Shown here: positions 18,801-27,727 of the stretch, piece after piece | Position numbering within the stretch: the first letter of the stretch is position 1 | Layout: every line of letters begins with the position of its first letter | DNA from: Saprospiraceae bacterium | GTDB taxonomy: Bacteria > Bacteroidota > Bacteroidia > Chitinophagales > Saprospiraceae | DNA: 57,793 nucleotides | Assembly (NCBI GenBank): GCA_029212405.1 | Contig: JARGNR010000041.1 | Location: 1 to 57,793 of the forward strand | Direction of reading: 5' to 3' | Translations under genes and position numbers: made by a program | Notes under the pieces: generated by a model | Seen by the model: the letters and a program-made list of their open reading frames with translations, nothing else | Databases searched by the model: none | What the model was told of the DNA's origin: nothing

Positions 18801-21357
18801 TGAACTATTAGGTAACCCAGATATGAGTGGAGTATTTTTAGATGAGTTGACTATGGTGGCCACATTCGATCCGTTAAATGCCAGTTTTGATGCTTCTGTA
18901 TCTGGGATAACAATTTATAGCTATATCGTAGGCGCACCAGGATCTTCATGTGGCACAGATACATCTCTATTTACTGTCATTGTTGAAGGGTCGGTCAATG
19001 CAGGGGAAGATAATTCTATAGTCATTTGTGCTGGGAATACGCTTGATTTAGAAACCCTCCTCTCCAATAATTCAAGCCTTGGCACTTTTACTGAATCTAC
19101 CAGTTCCGGAGGATTATCAGGATCTACTTTTGATACAGAAAATGTGGATGATGGCGTATATATAATTTATCATGTTTTGGATGGAATAGGACAATGCCCT
19201 TCAGATAGTGCCGCGTTGACTATAACTGTTTCTGACGCAGCAAATGCAGGAGATGAAAACGAAATAAACTTATGTGGAGATACTTCTATTTCATTGGATG
19301 ATTACATCAACGGAGATGAAGGGGGCACGTATTATATAAACAATATGGCATTGCCTTCGGGAGAAATTGATTTTACCAATGAAGTCGGAAGTATTGACTA
19401 TTTATACATTGTCGGAGATGGAATAGAGTGCCCATTTGACACGGCCATCATTACCATTGTAAGAAATATTGCACCCGCTTCCATCTTAACTATAACCCAA
19501 ACGGAGCTATGCAATGATGATTGTACAACAGTCTCTTTTAATGTTGCCAATTCTGGAGGTCAGTCCATTCAACTTTATTATCATATCGAAAGTGATGGAG
19601 GTGAAGTAGACAATCGAACTCAAAACATTGGGGATTTGATGCCAGATACAGAAATTACTTTTTGCATTGGACCTGGAAATTTGAGTACAAACCAATTGCA
19701 ACCCGGTGAAGAATATACATTTGTATTGGACAGTATTGCCATAGATAATCCCGATTGCATTTTCCTAGATGGATCAAGTGTTCAATTCAATACACTACAA
19801 GGGTCAACCAGTACTTTTACTGGCTCATTTTGTTTGGATTCCGAAGTCATGGTAGGCGATGATATCTACACCCAAGCCATGCCATCTGGAGTAACTACTA
19901 TTGAAGGAGGAAGTCAATCAGGGTGCGATAGTATTATTACTGTAGATTTAATTTTTCAAGCTGTAGCTGAGGGCACATACGCTGAAAATTTATGTATTGG
20001 TGACTCTACAACAGTAAATGGGGTGCTATATACTATGACCAACACTACAGATTCATTTACTATTCCAAACGGTAGCATAAATGGTTGTGACAGTTTAGTT
20101 GGTATCAATATTAACTTTTTTGATACATCAGTAGGTACGTACACAGAAACAATTTGTGCTGGTGATACAACGATCATAAACGGCGAATCTTTTTATGAAG
20201 GAAAAGAAATGGGAATACAAACCTTTTCTGGACAAAATATAATGGGATGTGACAGTATACTTACGATTGGAATAGATATTGAAAGTTCTGCGTCCTCCTC
20301 ATTTATTGGGGATTATTGTAGCAATTTCTCGATTACAATCAATGGCACTTTGTATGATATAAATAACCCGATAGGAAGTGAAGTATTAGAAAGTCAAGCT
20401 ACCAATGGCTGTGATAGTATTGTTGATATCAATCTAAGTTTCACAGCAGACATGATCGACTCGATGCTTGTTATTTCAACCTGTGATACTGATTTCTCTA
20501 TTACCATAGGTTCTACTTTGTTTGACAGCACTAATCCAACAGGAGTATCTGAATTGTTTGCAGCTACACCTGAAGAATGTGATACCATAGTGAATGTAGA
20601 ATTGATCTTTGGAGAACTTGGAATTGAAGCCACTGAAATCGATGGTGGATGTGATGAAAACAGTTCTGGGAAAGTTGTCCTTGAATCTTCAAACGGAACA
20701 GCCCCTTACAATTTATTATACAATGGAAATAACGCCATCGTATTTGACCTTCCTTATGAAATCGAATTGCCTAGCGGTACGGGGGAGATAAGCATCACAG
20801 ATGATAATGGCTGTTTGACTATTCTAGACTATGAAATTCTTCCTGGTGGAGGTGAAAATTTTGAAGTTAGTCTAAGTCAAAATCAGCTGGAGATAACGGG
20901 AGGATTGGTGGACTCCATTATCTGGTCCCCTACTGAAGGATTAAGTTGTTCGGATTGTTTAAACCCAATGGCTGATCCTGATGTTACGACTACGTACACC
21001 GCTACAGTATTCTTCGGAGATTCTTGTTTTGTTGATTTAAGTGTGGAAATCGTAATAATCGACGACACCCCTGATTTTATCTTTCCTAGTGTATTTAGCC
21101 CCAATGGGGATAATATGAATGATAATTTTACATTGACGATAACACAAGGTGCCACTGGAGTACCTCAAAGTCTTAGAATATTTGATCGATGGGGAAATCT
21201 TGTTTACAATGGTATGGGTCAAGATATTGAAACCATAGGATGGAATGGGACCTTCAATGGAAACGAAATCCCACCTGGTGTGTATGTGTATCAATTGGCA
21301 GTAGGTCAAAATGAAAAGACCGTATATATTTACGGCGATGTTACAGTAGTCAGATAG
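15820..21357 (+). CDS. Very large cell-surface/secreted repeat protein with T9SS type B sorting domain
   Basis: An 1845-residue protein. A signal peptide (about 1-20) is followed by a Cys-rich region whose VIYLDACGPGDESLNEF segment (about 105-120) resembles the lamin-tail-like start of such proteins. Three related repeats of about 75 residues follow (about 670-885, YYTE..GGG core), then four of about 85 residues (about 885-1217, NAG.D..I..C core), then five of about 55 (about 1328-1598, NGCDSIV core). The end (about 1753-1845) is a CHU_C/gliding-motility domain starting FPSVFSPNGDN and including RIFDRWGNLVY, the signal for type IX secretion. Role is probably adhesion or surface-matrix structure. 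No enzyme motif is visible. The next gene begins on the base after its stop. Confidence 0.9.
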   Translation: MGRTFTTLLLLVLCTSILSSQCPDLPSNTTVNGSTDASIDMCGAMSALFEVNDPNLPSGTIDWYSSTIAGFDPLTTGTLLGSSNIDSADPCDPGGCPTIEVIYLDACGPGDESLNEFMVIGSGSGFAVDDLSITFDVNNTFGSAGNGNINVGGVCGWSEGDLSLLSGCASLIAVGPGDYIPPNSAVIVQTSSFGTTIYDVSSMCGVSECVYVLKNSCDRNVGAFSNCGGGTGGGSTRTNSIGLTCGCNDVLVYDILDPNFVDVCMNIGSNGMHVFSDLTYANNLCNSGPNLGAIPQFSYSAITDPFNHSFTDADCNTTQYVVGVLNSTQFNTDCCSEQITNEYEFDIACITAELQGNADLCPGECAEISVVITGGESPYDLDLTITGLPFPFNNISLPFVGFPVEQKITICFDNGGPLVDESTFTVDVPAIAGGFSGSLGLDMITDATGCAGTINGSTIALSFNNAPDIVNPGDQEECDLGDGTGIFILSDLNSIINNGSGLQVNYYSDAAGTMPLPDPYITSGETIYAQVIGSPCNSEIIEFDLIVIDNGNAGFVTFFCNDPNNGPSTECTICDDDGVVGEEITLTIIFEDPNLSYDYEIVWNAISGASSTITGTDIGTATISFPIIESMTFVISVVTSDGDCPDMTDLGDVVTINYSLQPDLDVPSDLSECGSVILPNITGNSVPSNAAYYTETGGMGTLYNPGDEITSSISLFVYAGIEGCDAEYMFDVTIEEEAIIDDPDDVITCGVYALPEITGTNVDNVNYYTEIDGGGNIVNEGTIISTSVILYLFDSNCGGNQPTIDITITPGPVIENNTDTIVCDLYIVEPIIGFDLSGNEAYFDTTGGNGLIINVGDTITTDSILFIYDNTGGCEVQIPIFIQVNNPANPGLDTAIVICEGDPTLIDINDALGGSLPDTIGTWLDINNTGILSDSTQVNFSSLPIGTYLYEYQILDSICVDTQSILTVNVIGTPNAGQDASITLCSDTSGVNIFELLGNPDMSGVFLDELTMVATFDPLNASFDASVSGITIYSYIVGAPGSSCGTDTSLFTVIVEGSVNAGEDNSIVICAGNTLDLETLLSNNSSLGTFTESTSSGGLSGSTFDTENVDDGVYIIYHVLDGIGQCPSDSAALTITVSDAANAGDENEINLCGDTSISLDDYINGDEGGTYYINNMALPSGEIDFTNEVGSIDYLYIVGDGIECPFDTAIITIVRNIAPASILTITQTELCNDDCTTVSFNVANSGGQSIQLYYHIESDGGEVDNRTQNIGDLMPDTEITFCIGPGNLSTNQLQPGEEYTFVLDSIAIDNPDCIFLDGSSVQFNTLQGSTSTFTGSFCLDSEVMVGDDIYTQAMPSGVTTIEGGSQSGCDSIITVDLIFQAVAEGTYAENLCIGDSTTVNGVLYTMTNTTDSFTIPNGSINGCDSLVGININFFDTSVGTYTETICAGDTTIINGESFYEGKEMGIQTFSGQNIMGCDSILTIGIDIESSASSSFIGDYCSNFSITINGTLYDINNPIGSEVLESQATNGCDSIVDINLSFTADMIDSMLVISTCDTDFSITIGSTLFDSTNPTGVSELFAATPEECDTIVNVELIFGELGIEATEIDGGCDENSSGKVVLESSNGTAPYNLLYNGNNAIVFDLPYEIELPSGTGEISITDDNGCLTILDYEILPGGGENFEVSLSQNQLEITGGLVDSIIWSPTEGLSCSDCLNPMADPDVTTTYTATVFFGDSCFVDLSVEIVIIDDTPDFIFPSVFSPNGDNMNDNFTLTITQGATGVPQSLRIFDRWGNLVYNGMGQDIETIGWNGTFNGNEIPPGVYVYQLAVGQNEKTVYIYGDVTVVR

Positions 21358-22260
21358 ATGTTAAAAATTGCATATTCTCCAATTTATAAATATGAACTTC
21401 CGGACGGCCATCGCTTTCCAATGATTAAATACGAACTGATCCCAGAACAATTGATGTACGAAGGTGCAGTTACTCAGGAGAATTTCTTTCATCCCCAGCA
21501 ACTGAACTTAGACCAACTGTTGTTGACGCATAGTAAAGATTACATAGATAAGTTGGAAACCCTAACACTAGATAGAAAGGAGGTACGAAATATTGGATTC
21601 CCAGTGAAAAAAACGTTGATTGAAAGAGGGAAATTCATCGCTCATGGAACATTGGAATGTGCGCATTATGCTAAAAAATATGGTTGTTCAATGAATATAG
21701 CTGGTGGTACACATCACAGTTTTTCGGACCGAGGAGAAGGATTTTGCATATACAATGATATCGCAATTAGTAGTAATATACTTTTGCAGAATGGTACATT
21801 TAACAAGATTTTAGTGGTTGACTTGGATGTACATCAAGGAAATGGAACAGCTAAAATATTTGAAAATGAAGAGCGCGTCTTTACATTCAGTATGCATGGT
21901 GAGCGCAACTACCCTACTCGAAAAGAAAAATCTGATTTAGATATCGGTTTGCCTGATAAAACGGAAGATGAGTTTTTCTTAAAACAACTAGAAGAAAATT
22001 TACCAAAACTCATTGATGAAGTTCAACCCGATTTTATTTTTTACTTATCTGGAGTTGATATCATAGAAAGTGATAAACTAGGAAGATTATCCGTAACAAA
22101 AGAAGGTTGTAAAAAGAGGGATCGATATGTTTTTAATCAATGCAAGAAAAATAACATACCTGTTGCTGTGAGTATGGGAGGAGGATACAGCCCAAAAATT
22201 TCTGATATTGTTGATGCCCATTCCAATACATTTAGAGAAGCCTTAGACATCTTTTTCTAA
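21358..22260 (+). CDS. Histone deacetylase family protein (HDAC11/class IV-like)
   Basis: A 300-residue zinc amidohydrolase of the arginase/deacetylase fold. Catalytic residues are visible: H119-H120 in GGTHHSF, the zinc ligands D157 and H159 in DLDVHQGNGT, and D234 in GVDIIESDKLG. SMHGERNYPTRKEKSDLD is the class IV-like loop. Bacterial members may remove acetyl groups from proteins, polyamines or small metabolites, and the substrate cannot be told here. Its ATG follows the upstream stop codon with no intervening base (TAG-ATG), so expression by re-initiation or coupling with the giant T9SS gene is likely. Confidence 0.92.
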   Translation: MLKIAYSPIYKYELPDGHRFPMIKYELIPEQLMYEGAVTQENFFHPQQLNLDQLLLTHSKDYIDKLETLTLDRKEVRNIGFPVKKTLIERGKFIAHGTLECAHYAKKYGCSMNIAGGTHHSFSDRGEGFCIYNDIAISSNILLQNGTFNKILVVDLDVHQGNGTAKIFENEERVFTFSMHGERNYPTRKEKSDLDIGLPDKTEDEFFLKQLEENLPKLIDEVQPDFIFYLSGVDIIESDKLGRLSVTKEGCKKRDRYVFNQCKKNNIPVAVSMGGGYSPKISDIVDAHSNTFREALDIFF

Positions 22261-22273
22261 AGGTATACTGCCT

Positions 22274-22876
22274 CTAATCGTAAATCCGTATCACTTTTCC
22301 GCTTTCAGCACCTTCGATACTTTTCACGTAGCCATTAATTACCTTGTTCATTGGGATTGCATTATGCCCCGGAAAATAGTCTTGGTACTTTTCTACTGCA
22401 TCCTCAACTAATCCTGAAGAAACGACATTCAATCGGATGCCTCTTTTTAATTCTAAGGCTACAGCTTTCACAAAACTATGTATCCCTCCATTCACCATGG
22501 CTGCACTTGCTGTCATACGTACTGGATGATCTGCTAAAATTCCTGTTGATAAAGTAATTGACCCATTATCCGTTAAAAAATGTTGACCTATCCTCACTAA
22601 ATTTACCTGCCCCATCAGCTTACTTTTCACACCAATGTAATAGTCTTCTTCGGTTAAATTATCAAATGTATCCCATTTGGCATCTCCAGCAATATTCACA
22701 ATTGCGTCTACTTTTCCAATATTTTCAAACATGGTAGAAATTGAAGTGGAATCTGAAATATCTACTACATAATCGCCTTTAGACCTTCCAGCTATAAATA
22801 CATCGTGTTTATTTTTCAAGTGATTCACTACTTTTCGTCCAATCGTTCCATTTCCACCTACTACTAGTATTTTCAT
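22274..22876 (-). CDS. Short-chain dehydrogenase/reductase, small atypical member
   Basis: A 200-residue Rossmann protein. The N-terminus VVGGNGTIGRKVVNHL is a cofactor-binding glycine motif, and VNIAGDAKW matches the conserved NAG strand. The canonical YxxxK is absent: the expected position reads ASAAMVNGGIHSFVKA. This matches a subfamily of about 200 residues that lacks the usual tyrosine, so the catalytic chemistry is uncertain. It converges with the HDAC-like gene (13-base gap) and is shielded upstream by the terminator at 22889-22915. Confidence 0.85.
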   Translation of the reverse strand: MKILVVGGNGTIGRKVVNHLKNKHDVFIAGRSKGDYVVDISDSTSISTMFENIGKVDAIVNIAGDAKWDTFDNLTEEDYYIGVKSKLMGQVNLVRIGQHFLTDNGSITLSTGILADHPVRMTASAAMVNGGIHSFVKAVALELKRGIRLNVVSSGLVEDAVEKYQDYFPGHNAIPMNKVINGYVKSIEGAESGKVIRIYD

Positions 22877-22888
22877 ATGTCCAATATT

Positions 22889-22915
22889 AAAAAAGCCAAA
22901 TCAAATGATTTGGCT
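22889..22915 (-). terminator. Terminator of the 117-aa gene
   Basis: A perfect 10-bp stem (22894-22903 with 22906-22915, AGCCAAATCA/TGATTTGGCT) with a 2-nt core loop, followed on the minus strand by six or more T. It lies between the stop at 22950 and the start of the SDR gene at 22876, so it separates the two leftward genes. Confidence 0.85.
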
Positions 22916-22949
22916 TCGGTTTTCTTAGAAGATTAATGTAACTATCTTC

Positions 22950-23303
22950 TTAATTATTTTGTCCAACTTGTTCTAAATCCCCTTTATCTAATCTCGCTTC
23001 AATATGTGTTGGGTCGTCATGTGTTCCACTGTGCCAAACTAAAAGTCTAAGTGGTTTCTCATGCCTTAGCATATCTAATGTAGGAGCTAATTTTTCATAG
23101 ATAATATCAATATTCAGTTGATGTCCTGCAAAATATTTTCTACCTGGTTTCTCTCCTGGATTTAAAATATTAATATCAGCTACATTTTTACCATCAGAAA
23201 ATAGAGATAACGTAGCAAAAGTTTTGCTTCTAATTCCCTCATCAGTAGGCTGTAACTCTAATGAATAGTCGTACCGATCTATATCGTATTTTGTATTACC
23301 CAT
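22950..23303 (-). CDS. Unrecognised small cytoplasmic protein
   Basis: A 117-residue protein with no signal peptide or membrane helix. It begins MGNTKYDIDRYDYSLEL and is rich in charged residues. Notable segments are GEKPGRKYFAGHQLNIDIIYE and LLVWHSGTHDDPTHIEARL, the latter with three histidines and three acidic residues that could bind metal, but no family is recognised. It is flanked by its own terminator and by a 401-base gap upstream, so it is probably expressed alone. Coding character is good: full-length frame, ATG start and terminator directly after it. Confidence 0.7.
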   Translation of the reverse strand: MGNTKYDIDRYDYSLELQPTDEGIRSKTFATLSLFSDGKNVADINILNPGEKPGRKYFAGHQLNIDIIYEKLAPTLDMLRHEKPLRLLVWHSGTHDDPTHIEARLDKGDLEQVGQNN

Positions 23304-23704
23304 TTTTTGGATTTTAATTTTTAAAAGAACTCATTTTATTGATAAGCTAAGATATATATTAAAGCTATAAAAGCGAAAATCAAAGACTACATTCTGAAAA
23401 CGTAATCCATTTTGTATCGTTATTAAATAACTTAAACCATGTGACATCGAGAATTGAGGTTTTGACATTGGTGTCTTTGAATTTCAATTTTGGAAGAATC
23501 CATTCCATCCCCTCCAAAATCCGAGAGATTTTAGTCATGAATTAAAAAGGTTGGATTCGCTGTAGAGCCAATATGGAGAGAACCAATTTTTGAGCATTCC
23601 CAATTTCAACTTAGAATAAACACTTTCGTTGTACTATATAAAAAGCGATTCCTAATTAACTTAAGAATCGCTACGGTTGGTAAACTGAGAGATTAATGGT
23701 TCTA
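23304..23704. other. 401-bp gap without a supported gene
   Basis: AT-rich sequence between two leftward genes. It holds the hairpin at 23641-23672 near its right end and presumably the promoter of the 117-aa gene. Translations in all frames are broken by stops, and no RNA gene is evident. Confidence 0.5.
23641..23672 (-). terminator. Terminator of the LolA-like gene
   Basis: Stem 23644-23651 pairs with 23665-23672 (AGCGATTC/GAATCGCT), followed on the minus strand by TTTTTATATA. It lies 33 bases past the stop of the leftward gene ending at 23705. Confidence 0.7.
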
Positions 23705-24382
23705 CTAATCAATCCTCAGATCTTCAATGTGAATCCCTGGAAATTTACTTGCATCAAAAGCAAATATGGACAAGGGATATTTCTTATTGGGTGTAATATC
23801 GCTAATTTTCAGTGTATATCTGCCCCCGTCCTTAGAAAAGACCTTCATTTGGGCCATTTTTTTAGTCTTTTTATCCACATAAAGGGCCATTTTTGAGAAT
23901 TCACTGTCTCTATCTAACGGCTTGAACTCTATTTGTGTCACTTTTTTACCATCTAATAAGGGTTCCGCTGTTATGGCATATAAATACTCTCCTGATTCAT
24001 ACAGCTGCAACATATCCTTTGGCGACATCATATTGGTATCATCTTCATCCATATCTGCATCATTGATCTGAACCTCATTATTTCTTTTCACATGCAACCA
24101 GACGTACGATCCATTCGAATAAATCGCTCTATCATCCAAATCCAATTTGTAGTTATCACCTTGTTGAATTACTTTACCATTCTGTACTTCTGTTTCCTGC
24201 TGTGGGAGCTCGAGCACTAATTCAAAATCAACCTCCATGGAAGTGTAGGTGTCATATTCTGCTTTCAGTTTGTCTAAAATCTTTTTGGCAGCAGGGTCAT
24301 TGTCTGCAACTGACGTCATCGTTTGAGAAAATCCGACGAAAGTCATTCCTGTAAACAAAAGAATATAAATTGATTTCAACAT
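23705..24382 (-). CDS. lolA: LolA-like outer membrane lipoprotein carrier protein
   Basis: A 225-residue periplasmic protein with a signal peptide (about 1-19, VGFSQ cleavage zone). The LolA fold is recognisable from the opening DPAAKKILDKLKAEYDTYTSMEVDFELVL pattern, the KVIQQGDNYKLDLDDRAIYSNGSYVWLH strands and the late LYVDKKTKKMAQMKVFSKDG segment. It would carry lipoproteins across the periplasm to the outer membrane. Bacteroidota have several LolA paralogues, so whether this is the main carrier is uncertain. It is a single gene with its own terminator at 23641-23672. Confidence 0.85.
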   Translation of the reverse strand: MLKSIYILLFTGMTFVGFSQTMTSVADNDPAAKKILDKLKAEYDTYTSMEVDFELVLELPQQETEVQNGKVIQQGDNYKLDLDDRAIYSNGSYVWLHVKRNNEVQINDADMDEDDTNMMSPKDMLQLYESGEYLYAITAEPLLDGKKVTQIEFKPLDRDSEFSKMALYVDKKTKKMAQMKVFSKDGGRYTLKISDITPNKKYPLSIFAFDASKFPGIHIEDLRID

Positions 24383-24565
24383 ATTTTAATTATTTGATTT
24401 GCGAATGTACTAATGAGACTTGGCATTCTTTATTTTAGTAACTAAAATATTGGTTAAATGGTTGTTAAATCCAAGTAGAGTATTGCCCTTGCAACCAAAA
24501 CGTTGAATACGCTAAAGAATTGATAGATCGAAAGAAATTATATAAAGCATCTTTGAGAATCAATT

Positions 24566-26089
24566 TCACCTTGAATACCTCAATCCAAAATTATACGTTG
24601 CAGCGCTTCCATTAATAGAATTTAAATACTTGTTCGAAAAATCGGTTGCTAAAAACTCGATTTCAAAATTGGGGGACAATTGAAATTTTGCACCTAGTCC
24701 AAATTGTGTGAAATAATCGTACGGACTGGCTAGATATGGAGAATAACCAGCAAGACCATAAAGTGTCACATTTTTAATCGGAAAGTAACTGAGAATAACT
24801 GTCATAGGGGTAGATACTCTATTGGCCTTCCCTGCCCCTCCGATCTCTTCTATCAACAAATCAATTTCTGTGAAAAGTGAAAATTTATCACCGATAGATT
24901 TATCATTGAAAAATTGAGTCCAAAAAACGGGCCCTGCCCAATCCAAGAATGGACTATTTTCACTACCTGATAGTTGACTACCCAGCGGGAACGTAAATTG
25001 ACTTTGAATTGAAAAATTGGACCATGCTTCTATTGGAGCCCATCGAATTTGTGGCCCAAAGGCCGAAATCCTTTGTCTTCCATCTGGTGCACTTAGAGAT
25101 TCAAAAATATTGAAAGGAGATGAAGGAAGAGAAGCATTAAAAACCCTTCTATATCGGGCCGCAAAACCAATGTTGAATCGATTTGAGGTGCCATATAAAA
25201 AACTCAAACTAGACGTAAAATAAGTTGACCGTAAATCAGAAACATTCCCCTGACCTTCCACTTGTGAATACAAATTATTAAACAATTTCACTTCTATTCC
25301 TCCTTTAGGAATAGAAGCAGATGTTACGTATCTATACGAATTATTGCCTGTTGCTGAATCACCATTATTGGCAAATCGAACATCATTCAACGTCCAGTCG
25401 TAGTCGTAATAGTAGGTGTCACTGTCAAGATTTATTTGTTCATTTCGAAAACCATTTATAAACCGGATCGCTCCTTTTTTTCCATCAAATTCAAATCGAT
25501 TCCACTTGAATATCTCAGACAATCCTATTCCTCGGTCAGTTTCCTTCAAGAAAATTGGATCATTCAACACCTCTCGGCTTCGGTTTTCCAACTGCTCCTC
25601 TATGATGTCAGCCTTATACGATTTGTCCCATAATTTAGGGCAATCTTTTGCTCCACAAACCAGAACAAAATGAAATCGACTATCTTTGTATGCTTTTAAT
25701 AGGAGCTCCTTTTCAAGCGTATTCAAGGTCATTTCTTTGCTAGCGATCCGATATTTAATTCGATCAAAAAAACCTGGAATATCTTTAACAGAGGAGGAAG
25801 GGTAATGGGAAACAATCTGATCAATTACCAGTAAATTATATGAATTGATATAAAAAGCAATCTTTTGAGCATCGTTAAAATTACTATTATCCATCTCTGC
25901 TATACTTGTCACCAGCTTAGTTAAGTTCTCTGAAGATATTTTTATTTGCTCATAATCTACAAATCCATCGACAACATATTGGGCTAGGAATTCATCCATT
26001 TTCGCTTCAAATACATTTAGTTTTGCAACATCTTGACTGAAACAGATGATCGAATAAACCGATAATAAACAAAGTAGGCACGTTTTCAT
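24566..26089 (-). CDS. DUF547 domain fused to a predicted outer-membrane beta-barrel
   Basis: A 507-residue protein with a signal peptide (about 1-18). Residues 20-215 form a DUF547 domain (AFYINSYNLLVIDQIV, HFVLVCGAKDCPKL, and the IFKWNRFEF ending), a papain/transglutaminase-like fold that keeps the conserved Cys but has no proven function. Residues 235-507 are alternating amphipathic strands (FNIGFAARYRRVF, FSLFTEIDLLIEE, VTLYGLAGYSPYL, YNFGLRYSR) typical of an outer-membrane barrel. DUF547 proteins usually end after about 260 residues, so the fusion is unusual. No frameshift or stop separates the halves. Confidence 0.78.
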   Translation of the reverse strand: MKTCLLCLLSVYSIICFSQDVAKLNVFEAKMDEFLAQYVVDGFVDYEQIKISSENLTKLVTSIAEMDNSNFNDAQKIAFYINSYNLLVIDQIVSHYPSSSVKDIPGFFDRIKYRIASKEMTLNTLEKELLLKAYKDSRFHFVLVCGAKDCPKLWDKSYKADIIEEQLENRSREVLNDPIFLKETDRGIGLSEIFKWNRFEFDGKKGAIRFINGFRNEQINLDSDTYYYDYDWTLNDVRFANNGDSATGNNSYRYVTSASIPKGGIEVKLFNNLYSQVEGQGNVSDLRSTYFTSSLSFLYGTSNRFNIGFAARYRRVFNASLPSSPFNIFESLSAPDGRQRISAFGPQIRWAPIEAWSNFSIQSQFTFPLGSQLSGSENSPFLDWAGPVFWTQFFNDKSIGDKFSLFTEIDLLIEEIGGAGKANRVSTPMTVILSYFPIKNVTLYGLAGYSPYLASPYDYFTQFGLGAKFQLSPNFEIEFLATDFSNKYLNSINGSAATYNFGLRYSR

Positions 26090-26380
26090 AAAACAAAAAT
26101 ACGATTTGATTATAGCTAAAATGAATAGTCCTCTTAAATGTTGTAGAGAATGACAAAGAGATGGTCAATTCGTCAGGATTACTACCTACTAATAAATTGA
26201 TTCTAAACGAAGGCAACCTTTTTACTAAAAATCAGGTAGCAGCATATTTTTTTGGTCAAAGACATCGATTTCATCGATTAAAAAAAGGGTAGAAATTTAT
26301 TTTATAAAAAATGGCACTTTTTGTTATCCTTTTCAAAATTCAACCGTTTACTACATATAATTACACAAAACTAATAGAAA

Positions 26381-27703
26381 TTGAAAAGCTTAAAAATTAC
26401 AATTACACTGGCTTTGTTTCTTGTTTCATTCTCCTTTCTCACCGCTCAGGAATATACTATTTCAGGCTACGTGAGAGACAGTGAAAATGGAGAGACATTG
26501 ATAGGTGCCTTTATTTTTTTATCTGAAAATGGAGCAAGTACAGTTACAAATGAATATGGTTTTTATTCCATTACCGTTGAAGAAGGAACGTACACATTAA
26601 ATGGTACATATCTTGGTTACAAAGACAACATCCAATCTATTCGACTGGACCAGAATAGAACCATTAACTTAGAATTAGTTTCAGATGCCAATACATTAGA
26701 TGAAGTCATTGTCGTTGCAGAGGAAGTAGACAGAAATGTGAAGAGTCTCCAAATGAGTGTCAATAAATTAGACATCAAAACCCTACAAAAACTACCTACA
26801 CTTTTAGGAGAAACTGAAATTCTAAGAGGCATTCAATTACTTCCGGGTGTTACTTCAGTCGGTGAAGGTGCTGCAGGATTTAATGTCCGAGGTGGTAGTA
26901 TTGACCAGAATTTAGTACTTCTGGATGAGGCCCCAGTTTACAACTCTTCTCACTTATTTGGATTCTTCTCTGTATTTAATCCAGATGCAGTGAAAGATGT
27001 AAAATTATACAAAGGAGGTATTCCTTCTCGATTTGGAGGACGATTATCCTCCATTCTTGATGTGAGAATGAAAGAAGGGAACAATAAAAATCTAGAGGTG
27101 AATGGTGGAATAGGAACTATTTTTAGCCGTTTATCCGTAGAAGCTCCTCTTATTAAAGATAAGTCTTCTTTTGTCATTGCTGGAAGGAGATCCTACATCG
27201 ATGTATTAGCCAAACCATTCTTGGACGACGATGCAGGAGAGACTGTACTTAATTTTTACGACCTGACATTAAAAACAAATTATAAATTTAGCGATAAGGA
27301 TCAGATATTCTTGTCAGGATATTTTGGCCGAGATAATTTTGGATTTGGATCAGCCGCTGGATTTAATTGGGGAAACCAAACAGGTACATTTCGATGGAAT
27401 CACCTGTTTAGTGATAAATTATTTGCCAATCTGACTACTTATTACAGTAATTATGATTATCAGATTAATTTTGGAGACACCAATGAAGACTCCTTCGATT
27501 GGAGTGCAAATATTAAAAACTACAGCATAAAACCTGAGTTCTCTTATTTTATTCGACCACAAAATATACTTCGTTTTGGTGGGCAGTCGATCTACTACAT
27601 ATTTGAACCTGCCAACGCCATTTCTGTAAGTAATGATCTGGTAACCGATATTAGTACATCAGAACAATACTCATTAGAGTCAAATGTGTTTGTAGAAAAT
27701 TAA
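26381..27703 (+). pseudogene. TonB-dependent receptor, N-terminal part up to an in-frame TAA
   Basis: 440 residues read from a TTG start at 26381, forced because an in-frame TAG lies six bases upstream and the signal peptide begins here. A carboxypeptidase regulatory-like domain (about 24-105) is followed by the plug (LPTLLGETEILRGIQLLPG, FNVRGGSIDQNLVLLDEAPVY, YKGGIPSRFGGRLSS) and the first barrel strands. The frame stops at TAA 27701-27703 within FVEN-stop-ITLFDKLQ, where related receptors run on. The same frame continues to 28753, so one C-to-T change (CAA to TAA) would explain the break. Intact length would be about 790. The fragment alone could not form a barrel. Confidence 0.85.
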
Positions 27704-27727
27704 ATAACACTATTTGATAAACTACAA

